A DNA stretch of 15,556 nt from Thermodesulfatator sp. (GCA_003978075.1 QOAM01000096.1:1-15556), one strand, 5' to 3'. Counted from the first letter of the stretch, positions 7,461 through 15,178 are shown. The notes: generated by a model not told the origin, from the sequence alone. Program-made: numbers and translations.

Positions 7461-8262
7461 CGGCGAGTTCCTTGGCCCGAAGGGTGGCTGCGGCTACAGC
7501 CTCCATGACCGCCCCGTGAAAGCCCCGATCCGCCAAAGCCTTGAGACCGGCGATGGTGGTCCCCCCAGGAGAGGTTACCATGGCCTTGAGCTCGTAAGGA
7601 TTTTTGGCCGTTTCCCGCATGAGCCGGGCCGCCCCCAAGACCGTACCCACAGCCAGCTTTTCGGCCACCTCCCGAGGGAGTCCCTCGCGCACACCACCGT
7701 CCACCAGGGCCTCGATGAAGGCAAAGACATAGGCCGGCCCGCTTCCCGAAAGCCCGGTCACCGCATCGAAAAGGCCCTCGGGGACCCGCACTACCTCTCC
7801 CAGGGCGGAAAAGAGGGCCTCAGCCTGAGCTAGATCCTCTTCCGGAGTCTCTGGGGCCTTACACAGAGCACTCACCCCGGAAAGGACCAGGGCCGGGGTG
7901 TTGGGCATGACCCGCACCAGCCGCTCCACTCCACCGAGCCCTTCTTTGAGCCTCGCCAGAGGGAAACCGGCCACCACGGAGATAAAAAGCGGCCGGGCCT
8001 CGCAGGCCGCCTCCTGAATCTCCCTCAGGACCTCCGGGAGCACCTGGGGCTTGACCGCTAGGATAACTACCTCACACTCCTTCACCAAACGGGGATTGTC
8101 GAAAAAGACCTCTACCCCGTAGGTCAGGCGGAGATAACTCTGGCGTTCCTTGCCCGGGGTGGAGATGAGGACACTTGAAGCCTGCAAAAGGCCTGCGGCC
8201 AGTCCTCCGCGCAGGATGGCTTCGGCCATCCGCCCCCCTCCGATAAAACCCAGTCTTTCCAT
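7453..8262 (-). CDS. proC: Pyrroline-5-carboxylate reductase
   Basis: ProC performs the last step of proline synthesis, reducing 1-pyrroline-5-carboxylate with NAD(P)H in the cytosol. The sequence has the N-terminal Rossmann motif GFIGGGRMAEAIL and AVKPQVLPEVL. It also has RVMPNTPALVLSGVSALC and the C-terminal signature region GLSGSGPAYVFAFIEALVDG followed by VTSPGGTTIAGL. I place the start at the ATG at 8262-8260, giving 269 residues, because GGAGGAG lies six bases upstream. An earlier in-frame start at 8301 adds 13 residues unlike the family. It is divergent from trpB and heads a two-gene unit with rlmE. Confidence 0.96.
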   Translation of the reverse strand: MERLGFIGGGRMAEAILRGGLAAGLLQASSVLISTPGKERQSYLRLTYGVEVFFDNPRLVKECEVVILAVKPQVLPEVLREIQEAACEARPLFISVVAGFPLARLKEGLGGVERLVRVMPNTPALVLSGVSALCKAPETPEEDLAQAEALFSALGEVVRVPEGLFDAVTGLSGSGPAYVFAFIEALVDGGVREGLPREVAEKLAVGTVLGAARLMRETAKNPYELKAMVTSPGGTTIAGLKALADRGFHGAVMEAVAAATLRAKELAGG

Positions 8263-8292
8263 CGAGCACTCCTCCGGGAGAATTTTTCTTAA

Positions 8293-8308
8293 CTGTACCA
8301 CGGTAGAG
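8293..8308. promoter_or_regulatory. Imperfect palindrome in the proC/trpB divergent spacer
   Basis: CTGTACC (8293-8299) and GGTAGAG (8302-8308) form a seven-base inverted repeat with one mismatch around a two-base centre. It lies between the divergent genes proC and trpB, where a repressor could act on both. No regulator can be named, and clear promoter boxes were not found, so this is only a candidate operator. Confidence 0.25.
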
Positions 8309-8326
8309 GTCCCCTTTGAGAAGAAC

Positions 8327-8361
8327 CCTGAAAAAATCAGGATCTCTCCTTGCGAGAGGTC
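8327..8361 (+). promoter_or_regulatory. Two abutting hairpins in the presumed trpB leader
   Basis: CCTGA-AAAAA-TCAGG (8327-8341) can form a five-pair hairpin. GATCTCTC-CTTGC-GAGAGGTC (8341-8361) can form an eight-pair hairpin with one G-U. They share base 8341 and lie 25 bases before the trpB start. No run of T follows and there is no tryptophan-rich leader ORF, so classical trp attenuation is not supported. They could influence mRNA stability or translation. Confidence 0.3.
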
Positions 8362-8385
8362 TCAAAAACGGTTAAGAAGACATCT

Positions 8386-9570
8386 ATGCTTCCCAATCGG
8401 CAGGGAAAATTTGGGCCCTTCGGCGGGCGCTTTGTGCCGGAAACCCTGATGCCCGCTCTTTCGGAATTGGAAGAGGCCTACCGGCGCTTTAAACGCGATC
8501 CGGGGTTCCGGCGTGAACTTTCCTGGTATCTCCGGGAGTACGCTGGCCGTCCCACACCTCTTTATCCCGCCCGCCGGCTTTCCCAGGCCCTGGGGGGACA
8601 CCTCCGTCTTTACCTCAAGCGGGAGGATCTGCTGCACACCGGGGCCCACAAGATCAACAACACCCTGGGGCAAGTTTTGCTGGCCCGGCGCATGGGTAAG
8701 CGACGCGTCATCGCCGAGACCGGGGCCGGCCAACACGGAGTAGCCACAGCCACAGCCGCGGCGCTCCTGGGGCTGGAGTGTGTGGTCTATATGGGGGCCA
8801 AGGATACGGTGCGCCAGGCTATGAATGTCTTTCGCATGGAGCTTCTGGGGGCGCGGGTGGTGCCGGTGCATGCCGGGACCCAGACCCTGAAGGACGCCAT
8901 CAATGAGGCCATCCGCGATTGGGTGACCCATGTGGAAGACACCTTTTACGTGATCGGCTCGGTGGTGGGCCCCCATCCCTACCCCATGATGGTGCGGGAC
9001 TTCCAGAGCGTGATCGGGCGGGAGGCCCGGCGCCAGATCCTACGTTTAGAAGGCCGGCTTCCCGATCTGGTCATCGCCTGCGTGGGTGGGGGATCTAATG
9101 CCATGGGGATCTTCCACCCTTTCGTGAAGGATCAGGTAGTGAAACTGATAGGGGTAGAGGCTGCAGGGGAGGGGCTGGATTCGGACAAGCATTCCGCCAC
9201 CCTTACCGCCGGAGAGCCCGGAGTGCTTCACGGCATGATGACCTATCTCCTCCAAGACCGGGTGGGGCAGATCAAAGGGGCGCACTCCATCGCCCCGGGT
9301 TTGGATTATCCCGGCGTGGGACCGGAACATGCCTTTCTTAAAGAGTGCGGTCGAGCGGAGTATGTGGCGGTAGACGATGAAGAGGCCCTTGCGGCCTTTC
9401 GCCTTCTTTCGGAGACCGAGGGCATCATCCCGGCGCTGGAGAGCGCGCACGCCGTGGCCTATCTAGTCAAGATCGCTGACCGTCTTCCCCGGGATACCAT
9501 AGTCATCATCAATCTCTCCGGCCGGGGCGACAAGGACGTGGCGGCGGTGAAGGAGTATCTAGGGAAATGA
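8386..9570 (+). CDS. trpB: Tryptophan synthase beta subunit (TrpB1 type)
   Basis: TrpB condenses indole with serine to make tryptophan, using pyridoxal phosphate, and works with TrpA in an alpha2-beta2 complex. The PLP lysine is Lys89 in HTGAHKINNTLGQ, the catalytic glutamate is Glu111 in ETGAGQHGVATA, and GGGSNAMG (234-241) holds the PLP phosphate. The N-terminal GKFGPFGGRFVPETLMPAL and the length (394 residues) fit the TrpB1 group that pairs with TrpA. I chose the ATG at 8386 because the family begins just before GRFGPFGG. A TTG at 8350 would add 12 atypical residues. The Shine-Dalgarno site is weak (AAGAAG). TrpA follows with an ATGA overlap. Confidence 0.97.
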   Translation: MLPNRQGKFGPFGGRFVPETLMPALSELEEAYRRFKRDPGFRRELSWYLREYAGRPTPLYPARRLSQALGGHLRLYLKREDLLHTGAHKINNTLGQVLLARRMGKRRVIAETGAGQHGVATATAAALLGLECVVYMGAKDTVRQAMNVFRMELLGARVVPVHAGTQTLKDAINEAIRDWVTHVEDTFYVIGSVVGPHPYPMMVRDFQSVIGREARRQILRLEGRLPDLVIACVGGGSNAMGIFHPFVKDQVVKLIGVEAAGEGLDSDKHSATLTAGEPGVLHGMMTYLLQDRVGQIKGAHSIAPGLDYPGVGPEHAFLKECGRAEYVAVDDEEALAAFRLLSETEGIIPALESAHAVAYLVKIADRLPRDTIVIINLSGRGDKDVAAVKEYLGK

Positions 9571-10370
9571 CCGGGGCGGAAAGGGTAAGGGAGGCTATTG
9601 AGGAGGTCAACCGGGCTGGGCGAGCGGCCCTTATTCCCTATTTCTGTGCCTGGGATCCGGATCTTGAGACCACTCGGGCCCTCCTCTGGGCTGCGGCTGA
9701 AGCTGGAGCCTCGGTGGTGGAGTTGGGCTTCCCTTTTTCCGATCCGCTGGCTGACGGTCCCACCATCCAGGCGGCCACCCAGCGGGCCCTGCGCCACCGA
9801 CCGACCCTTGAGGCCTTACTGGAATTTGTGGCCGGGCTTTACAACGAGGGCTATCCCCTGCCTGTGGTGATTATGGGCTATTACAATCCCTTCTTTCGGT
9901 TTGGACTGGCGCGTTTTGCCCGCGAGGCCCGGCGGGCCGGACTTTGCGGGGCTATCATCCCGGATCTGCCTCTGGAGGAGGCTCGGCCCTGGCTGCGAGA
10001 GGCCCGGAAACAAGGCCTTTCCGCGGTAATGCTCGCCGCCCCTACCACCCCTCCCCAGCGTCTCGAACGCATCGCCCGGGTCTCCACGGGATTTCTCTAT
10101 TATGTCTCCGTCACCGGGATCACCGGGGCCCGGGAGAGGCTTCCCGAGGATCTGGCCTTGCGGCTGGACCTAGCCCGGGAGGTGTCTCCGGTGCCCGTGG
10201 CGGTGGGATTCGGCATTTCTAAACCGGAACAGGTGCGGCTCCTTGCCCCTCACGCTCACGCCTTGGTGGTGGGAAGCGCCCTGGTGCGTATTATAGGGAA
10301 AGAGGGCCCGCGGGCCCCGGCCCGAGTGCGAAAGGCCCTTTCAGAGCTGGTCTCCGCCGCCAAAAGATGA
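9567..10370 (+). CDS. trpA: Tryptophan synthase alpha subunit
   Basis: TrpA cleaves indole-3-glycerol phosphate and passes indole to TrpB through an internal tunnel. The catalytic residues are Glu52 (VELGFPFSDP) and Asp63 (LADGPTIQAA), equivalent to Glu49 and Asp60 of the enteric enzyme. Loop 6 lies around TGITGAR (184-190), and the phosphate-binding glycines are in VGFGISKPEQV and VVGSALV. The length of 267 residues is normal. One oddity: near the N-terminus the sequence reads PYFCAWDPDLE, where the family nearly always has Gly before the Asp (AGDP). It starts at ATG 9567 within the trpB stop (ATGA) and overlaps aroB in the same way, indicating one transcript with coupled translation. Confidence 0.97.
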   Translation: MTGAERVREAIEEVNRAGRAALIPYFCAWDPDLETTRALLWAAAEAGASVVELGFPFSDPLADGPTIQAATQRALRHRPTLEALLEFVAGLYNEGYPLPVVIMGYYNPFFRFGLARFAREARRAGLCGAIIPDLPLEEARPWLREARKQGLSAVMLAAPTTPPQRLERIARVSTGFLYYVSVTGITGARERLPEDLALRLDLAREVSPVPVAVGFGISKPEQVRLLAPHAHALVVGSALVRIIGKEGPRAPARVRKALSELVSAAKR

Positions 10371-11452
10371 AAGTCCTGCGCGTAGAAACGGCCGAGCCTT
10401 ACGAGATCCTCATCGGCGGAGGGCTCCTCACCGACCTTCCTGAAGATCTCCCCAGGGTTCTTTCCACCCGCAATTTGGCTCTAATCACCGACGAGACCGT
10501 ACGGGATTTGGTAACTGAAGATTTGGCCCGCATACTTATTGAAAAGGGATTCCGGGCCGAAATCTTTAGCTTTCCTGCGGGAGAAGCCTCTAAGACCATG
10601 GAAACCGTGGTCCAACTGGCTCAAGACATGGTGCGGGCCGGTTTTGATCGACGCTCGGCGGTGCTGGCCGTGGGTGGGGGGGTGGTAGGAGATGTGGCCG
10701 GTTTTCTGGCCTCTATTTATCTCCGGGGGGTGCCTTATGTGCAGATCCCCACCACCCTGCTCGCCCAGGTGGACAGCTCTGTGGGGGGAAAGACCGGAGT
10801 GGACCTTCCGGAAGGGAAAAATCTCCTGGGGACCTTTTATCAGCCTCGCCGGGTTTACATCGACTACGGAGTGCTCAGCACTCTACCCTTGGCCCATTTG
10901 AGAAACGGTCTGGCGGAAGTGGTCAAGTACGGGGCGGCTTTAAGTCGCGAGCTCTTTAAGTTCCTGGAACTCCAGGCCGAAAGGCTTTTGAGCTATGATC
11001 CTGAGGCCCTGGAACATATCATCTACGAAAGCTGTCGGCTCAAGGCCTGGGTGGTCTCCCAGGACGAGCGGGAGGCCGGTCTGCGCCGGGTCTTAAACTT
11101 CGGACACACCTTAGGGCACGCCCTGGAGGCCGCTCTCAATTACGAGATCCTGCACGGAGAGGCCGTGGCCGTGGGGATGGTAGCCGCGGCAAGGCTCTCA
11201 GAGGCTTTGGGGGTGGCGGAGGAGCCGGTGGCTGAGAAGTTGAAGACCCTTCTCTCCCGGCTGGGACTGCCCGTGGGTTTGCCTAACGACTTAGACCCTG
11301 AGTCCCTGCTGGGTTTTCTTGCGGCGGACAAGAAGGTCTGGCACGGGCGCCTTACCATGGTCCTTTTGCGTCGCATAGGAGAATTCCTCTTTTTTCAGGA
11401 CCCGCCTAAGGAAAAATTGCGAGAGATCCTGAGGGATCTCCCCAAGGTTTAG
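10367..11452 (+). CDS. aroB: 3-dehydroquinate synthase
   Basis: AroB converts DAHP to 3-dehydroquinate, the second step of the shikimate pathway, with NAD+ and a divalent metal. The NAD motif GGGVVGDVAGFLASIYLRG starts at residue 103. It is followed by the substrate loop IPTTLLAQVDSSVGGKTGVD. The metal ligands are Glu184 (GLAEVVKYG), His247 (NFGHTLGHALEA) and His263 (LHGEAVAVGM). The length of 361 residues is standard. Its ATG overlaps the trpA stop by four bases, so trpB, trpA and aroB form one tight unit for aromatic amino acid supply. The stop codon overlaps the rtcB stop from the other strand. Confidence 0.97.
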   Translation: MKVLRVETAEPYEILIGGGLLTDLPEDLPRVLSTRNLALITDETVRDLVTEDLARILIEKGFRAEIFSFPAGEASKTMETVVQLAQDMVRAGFDRRSAVLAVGGGVVGDVAGFLASIYLRGVPYVQIPTTLLAQVDSSVGGKTGVDLPEGKNLLGTFYQPRRVYIDYGVLSTLPLAHLRNGLAEVVKYGAALSRELFKFLELQAERLLSYDPEALEHIIYESCRLKAWVVSQDEREAGLRRVLNFGHTLGHALEAALNYEILHGEAVAVGMVAAARLSEALGVAEEPVAEKLKTLLSRLGLPVGLPNDLDPESLLGFLAADKKVWHGRLTMVLLRRIGEFLFFQDPPKEKLREILRDLPKV

Positions 11453-12867
11453 CCTTTGAGGCAGCCTAAGGGAAGAAGTCGGGCTACTTTACGGGTGAGA
11501 CCGGCCCCGCAGGCGGCTTCGATGACCTGATCCACATTTTTGTAAGCCTCCGGGGCCTCTTCCGCTACGCCGCGCTTACTGCGGGCCCGGACCACGATCC
11601 CCTTTTGGCGAAGTTTTGCGATGATGTGATCCGCCCGAAAGCTCTTGAGGGCCTGGTGCCGGCTCATGCTCCGTCCGGCCCCGTGGCAGGCGCTGCCGAA
11701 GGCCTTACGTTCCCCCTCTTCGGTACCCACCAGAATGTAAGAGGCCGTCCCCATGGAGCCCCCAATGATGACCGGCTGCCCCACGGCCCGGTAGCGTTCC
11801 GGAAGCTCCGGGCGACCCGGTCCCCAGGCCCGCGTGGCCCCCTTGCGGTGCACAAAAAGCCGCCGGCCCTCGTGCCACTCCACCTTGCAGGTATTGTGAC
11901 TGATATCGTAAAGAAGGGTTACCCGGGCCTGTGGAAAAAGCCTGGTAACCACCTCCCGCACCAAATGGGTAATTACCTGGCGATTAGCCAGGGCGCAGTT
12001 CACCCCACAGATCATGGCCTTGAAATAACGTTCTCCTTCCGGGGAATGAATAGGGGCGCAGACCAATTCTTTTTCCCGAATGGGGATGCCGTATTTGCGT
12101 GCGGCCTTGGCCAGCACCGGGAGGTAGTCTGTGGCGATTTGGTGTCCTAGAGCCCGGGAGCCACAGTGGATAGTGATGACCACATCCTCTTCTTCTAAGC
12201 CGAAGGCTTGAGCTACCCGGCGATCATAAATCTCGGCCACATACTGGACCTCAAGGTAATGGTTACCTGAGCCCAGGGTGCCTACCTGACGGTGTTGCCG
12301 GCGCTTGGCCTCCAAGGAGACCTGCGCAGGGTCGGCTCCAGGCATGCAGCCTTTTTCCTCAATGTAGTCCAGGTCTTCCGGTTCTCCGTAGCCCCTCTCC
12401 ACGGCCCAACGGGCTCCTCCAAGAAGTACCTGGTCGAGTTGCTGAGGTGTGAGGCGGATTTCACCTTCAGAGCCTACGCCGGCCGGCACAGTTTCATAAA
12501 ATTCATCCATAAGGCGCTCCAAGAGAGGGAGAACCTCTTCTCGCTTGAGCCCGGTACGCAGGGTGCGTACCCCGCAGGAAATATCGTAACCCACTCCACC
12601 TACAGAGATGATTCCCCCTTCTTCGGGATCAAAGGCCGCTACTCCCCCTATGGGAAAGCCATAACCCCAGTGCGCATCAGGCATGGCGATAGAGGCCTTG
12701 ACGATACCCGGGAGGGTGGCCACATTCGTCACCTGTTCATAGACCTTTTCGTCCATCTCTTCGAGGAGTTTCCGGCTGGCAAATATCTTCCCCGGCACCC
12801 GCATCTCCCCCTGCGAGGGGATCTCCCACTCATAATCATTCAGCTTGATGAGTTTTTTGAGTTCCAT
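11449..12867 (-). CDS. rtcB: RNA-splicing ligase RtcB (3'-phosphate/5'-hydroxyl joining)
   Basis: RtcB joins RNA ends carrying 2',3'-cyclic phosphate or 3'-phosphate to 5'-hydroxyl ends, using GTP and Mn2+; it acts in RNA repair and, in archaea, tRNA splicing. The metal ligands are visible as Asp95 and Cys98 (GYDISCGVR), His203 (GSGNHYLEVQ), His234 (IHCGSRALGHQ) and His324 (DISHNTCKVE). The guanylylated histidine is His395 (HGAGRSMSR). The protein is 472 residues, close in length and ligand spacing to the archaeal enzymes. The ATG at 12867 has GAGGGG eight bases upstream; the GTG at 12876 overlaps that site and is less likely. No archease activator or RtcA cyclase gene is visible. It sits 23 bases after the coiled-coil gene on the same strand, so the two may be co-transcribed. 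Confidence 0.96.
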   Translation of the reverse strand: MELKKLIKLNDYEWEIPSQGEMRVPGKIFASRKLLEEMDEKVYEQVTNVATLPGIVKASIAMPDAHWGYGFPIGGVAAFDPEEGGIISVGGVGYDISCGVRTLRTGLKREEVLPLLERLMDEFYETVPAGVGSEGEIRLTPQQLDQVLLGGARWAVERGYGEPEDLDYIEEKGCMPGADPAQVSLEAKRRQHRQVGTLGSGNHYLEVQYVAEIYDRRVAQAFGLEEEDVVITIHCGSRALGHQIATDYLPVLAKAARKYGIPIREKELVCAPIHSPEGERYFKAMICGVNCALANRQVITHLVREVVTRLFPQARVTLLYDISHNTCKVEWHEGRRLFVHRKGATRAWGPGRPELPERYRAVGQPVIIGGSMGTASYILVGTEEGERKAFGSACHGAGRSMSRHQALKSFRADHIIAKLRQKGIVVRARSKRGVAEEAPEAYKNVDQVIEAACGAGLTRKVARLLPLGCLKG

Positions 12868-12890
12868 GGAGGACACCCCTCGGGGATTTT

Positions 12891-13676
12891 TTAAAGCGGG
12901 AGTTCGTAAGAAAAATAAAGTTTTATCCCTTTTTCTCGGACATATTCCTCCACTTGAGGTGGTGTTTGATAAGTAACTAGGATAGGGACCACCTCCTTCC
13001 CCAGGGCTTTCTGGATACGGGAAAGACCTTTGAGAAAAGCGTCTACATCCCTTTTACGTAGTTGACTTTTACATTCTCCCACCACAAAGACCTCTTCTCC
13101 ATCGCGGATAGCCTCGCCTAGGATGTTAATCTCTATATATCTTCCCGGGGAAAGTTCCAAGTATCTTCTCTTTAAAGGAGAAAGAAGTCGAAGGCCAAAA
13201 TCTCTTTCTAGGAGGTTCGGTAACCCTTTGTAAGCTCGGTCTTCAAGGAGGTATCCTATAGTGTGTTGGAGGCCTCCGAGTTGCTCCCGGGTCTTGCGAT
13301 GCTCCGCCGTAAGTTTTTTCAACTCTTCCTCTGTTTTCTTCTGCGCCTGAATGAGCTCCTGGACCGTCTCTTCCAGCTTGGTAATCCTCTTTTCTGCACT
13401 CCGATGGGCCTGAGCTAACTCTTTAAGCTCTTCTCGGGTTTCTCTCTGCGCCTGAATGAGCTCCTGAACCGTCTCTTCCAGCTTGGTGATCCTCTTTTCC
13501 CCTTCCCGATGGGCCTGGATGAGCTCGCGTACGATCTCTTTTAACTCGTTAAATTCCTTTTTAGTAACCGACTCCTCCCGCTGCCGCTCCATTTCCTCAA
13601 GCACAGCCAAGAGGACCTCTCGCGTAGTAGGCTCTAATCGATCTAAAAGTCGAATTACTTTAGTACTGTAAGGCAT
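12891..13676 (-). CDS. Coiled-coil protein with PD-(D/E)XK nuclease-like C-terminus (DUF3782-like)
   Basis: The 261-residue protein has three parts. Residues 1-50 are helical. Residues 51-135 are a long, highly charged coiled coil. Residues 140-261 resemble the PD-(D/E)XK nuclease fold seen in DUF3782-type proteins, with RYIEINILGEA followed by VFVVGECKSQL. Likely active-site positions are Glu182, Glu201 and Lys203. The position often held by Asp in this fold is Asn184 (IEIN). Within the coil, residues 51-77 and 86-112 are near-identical tandem copies (24 of 27 residues; 35-residue period, exactly five heptads). The start ATG at 13676 has AAGGG closely upstream. Members of this family are common in thermophiles and cyanobacteria and have no settled function. 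Nuclease activity is inferred from fold resemblance only. Confidence 0.8.
   Translation of the reverse strand: MPYSTKVIRLLDRLEPTTREVLLAVLEEMERQREESVTKKEFNELKEIVRELIQAHREGEKRITKLEETVQELIQAQRETREELKELAQAHRSAEKRITKLEETVQELIQAQKKTEEELKKLTAEHRKTREQLGGLQHTIGYLLEDRAYKGLPNLLERDFGLRLLSPLKRRYLELSPGRYIEINILGEAIRDGEEVFVVGECKSQLRKRDVDAFLKGLSRIQKALGKEVVPILVTYQTPPQVEEYVREKGIKLYFSYELPL
13341..13526 (-). repeat. 105-bp tandem duplication within the coiled-coil gene
   Basis: Bases 13341-13421 and 13446-13526 are near-identical direct copies with a 105-base period. Both encode KRITKLEETVQELIQAQ preceded by EL(I/A)QAHR. The DNA match is high enough to suggest a recent duplication or ongoing copy-number change; the five-heptad period keeps the coiled-coil register. 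Confidence 0.85.
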
Positions 13677-13694
13677 AATCCCTTGCCCACTTAA

Positions 13695-13722
13695 AGAGAC
13701 CCCTGACTTTTCAGAAGTCTCT
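13695..13722. promoter_or_regulatory. Interrupted palindrome upstream of the coiled-coil gene
   Basis: AGAGAC (13695-13700) pairs with GTCTCT (13717-13722), and inside them CTGA-CTTT-TCAG forms a second stem, with two unpaired bases on each side between the stems. It lies 19-46 bases upstream of the start codon at 13676, in the likely 5' untranslated region. AT-rich DNA beyond it (13730-13760) is a plausible promoter area without clear boxes. It could be an operator or an mRNA hairpin. Confidence 0.35.
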
Positions 13723-13801
13723 GAGGACTTTTACTTATTTATTTAATTTTAACAACCTTTTGGTTCTTCGTCATTTTATGTGGAATTTAGGATCTCGGGT
13801 A

Positions 13802-13825
13802 GGCCTTGTATCAAAGTGGCGTGAT
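13802..13825 (+). repeat. Left terminal inverted repeat of the insertion sequence
   Basis: This 24-base repeat pairs with 15191-15214. The final codons and TGA stop of the transposase gene (13811-13813) lie inside it, so the protein C-terminus PITPL is encoded by the repeat. Confidence 0.85.
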
Positions 13826-15136
13826 AGGCCACCTCCAATGGTATTTCACCTCTAAGGCTACCACTTTAGCACAAGGCCCAGCCCCACACAGCCTCTCCTC
13901 AAAGGCCTCCCAACTCTCCACCCCAAAAACCCTCCTTGCCATCGCCCGAAATATCGCTATAAGCCCTCCCTCGCTCCACCTCTTCCCTATCCGCCTTACC
14001 CGAAGCTTGATCCGACCTATTACATTCTCCACCGCATTCGATACATTCGGTATCCATTCCCCTCTCTCCAAAAAATACTCCAAAAAAGTAAACACATTCT
14101 CCCCCAAACGCTTCAAATACCTGTGAGCCCGCGGATATACCTCCGGATCAAAAATCTCAAGTAACTCTTCCCATAACTCCCGACTCTCTTTAAGAATTCC
14201 TTCCACCCTCTCCCTTACCTCCGGCCGATTCCTAACGTTCATCCTAAAAAGCGGTATCTCGCTTAAAAGATCCACCAAATCTCGGTTCTCTATACCCTTA
14301 TACCCATCCTCATAAAGCGCAAAACTCAAGTCCCTCTTCCCATGCCAAGTGCACCTCTGATGCTTCATCCCTTCCCCAAGAAGAGCCTCTATCCCCGGCT
14401 CCCCATCCGAAATCAATACCTCAAGCCTCTCGTAATCTATGCGCCTCTCAAGCTCCTTCCGAACCTCCTTCCAGCTCCAACCCGCAAATATCCCCAAAGG
14501 AATCCACGGACCTTCCGCCCTCTCCGCTCCCAACACCACCCTCGCCTCCTCTAATCCCCCGTCCCGGCCTCGCCCCGCCTGAAGATATACCTTCATCGTA
14601 TCGACCATCAGATACCGAAATTTCCGGTCCCTAAACGAAATCTCATTACCCTCAAAGATGTCCCTGAAATTCCGATGAACCGTGGCGTGGGAAGGAGCAT
14701 CTGCCCCCATCTCGTAGCTTACCTCTTGCGCTGCCTGCCGAAAGGAAGTAAGCACGGAAAGCCTTGTAGCAGAACGTAAAGCCCCCCAAGAGAAACGCCT
14801 CCGGGGATGAAAATCCACCACTAGAGGAAGAAGCCTGAGTGTTTTTCGGGTCTTTTTATCTCGAAGCTGCCGATTGACCACTTGGATCTTCCCAAAGACC
14901 GTATTGAAAGTGCGCCATCTTCCGTGCCGACCGTTCTTTACGAATCTTCCAGGATGTAAGGTTTGTAAGATAGACGAAAGGCGTTCTTGGAGAGCTTCCA
15001 GAAGAGCTTTTATCATAAGGCGACCTGCTTCCTTTAGGTTTTCGCGGACGGCCTCTTCTATAGTAGTCAATGAAACCTTGTCCCAAGGGATTTCGAAGGT
15101 TACAGTCATATTCACAACTAATTGTCTGGGGGCCAC
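13811..15136 (-). CDS. DDE transposase (IS256/ISH6/ISLre2-like)
   Basis: The 441-residue protein has a likely catalytic triad of Asp179 (YLMVDTMKVYLQ), Asp244 (VLISDGEPGIE) and Glu370 (SNAVENVIGRIKLRVRR). A CxxH pair (Cys262, His265 in RCTWHGKRDL) follows the second Asp, as in IS256-type RNase-H-fold transposases. The N-terminal part has a basic stretch, KNGRHGRWRTFNTVFGKIQV, typical of the ISH6 and ISLre2 relatives. I cannot decide the exact IS family by eye. Translation starts at GTG 15136 with AAGGAGG a few bases upstream. A 9-codon ORF precedes it and its stop codon abuts that Shine-Dalgarno site. Confidence 0.88.
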   Translation of the reverse strand: MAPRQLVVNMTVTFEIPWDKVSLTTIEEAVRENLKEAGRLMIKALLEALQERLSSILQTLHPGRFVKNGRHGRWRTFNTVFGKIQVVNRQLRDKKTRKTLRLLPLVVDFHPRRRFSWGALRSATRLSVLTSFRQAAQEVSYEMGADAPSHATVHRNFRDIFEGNEISFRDRKFRYLMVDTMKVYLQAGRGRDGGLEEARVVLGAERAEGPWIPLGIFAGWSWKEVRKELERRIDYERLEVLISDGEPGIEALLGEGMKHQRCTWHGKRDLSFALYEDGYKGIENRDLVDLLSEIPLFRMNVRNRPEVRERVEGILKESRELWEELLEIFDPEVYPRAHRYLKRLGENVFTFLEYFLERGEWIPNVSNAVENVIGRIKLRVRRIGKRWSEGGLIAIFRAMARRVFGVESWEAFEERLCGAGPCAKVVALEVKYHWRWPITPL

Positions 15137-15148
15137 TGTTTCACCTCC

Positions 15149-15178
15149 TTATGAAAAGTTATTCTCCGGTGGCCCCAT
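15149..15178 (-). CDS. Nine-residue leader ORF before the transposase
   Basis: The reverse strand reads MGPPENNFS then TAA. AAGGAGG (15189-15183) stands four bases before the ATG, a well-formed Shine-Dalgarno arrangement. The stop codon overlaps the start of the transposase's own AAGGAGG. Ribosomes finishing the leader would sit over the transposase start signal, which could couple or dampen its translation. The peptide itself has no recognisable sequence. It may be chance, but two strong, well-spaced ribosome sites in 45 bases are notable. Confidence 0.45.
   Translation of the reverse strand: MGPPENNFS

Noticed and set aside
8341..8385. Classical trp attenuator ahead of trpB.
   Set aside because: There is no short ORF with tandem Trp codons and no hairpin followed by a T run.
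12292..12894. Plus-strand open frame of 200 codons opposite rtcB.
   Set aside because: It is antisense to a fully conserved RtcB; the frame is open only because of codon bias.
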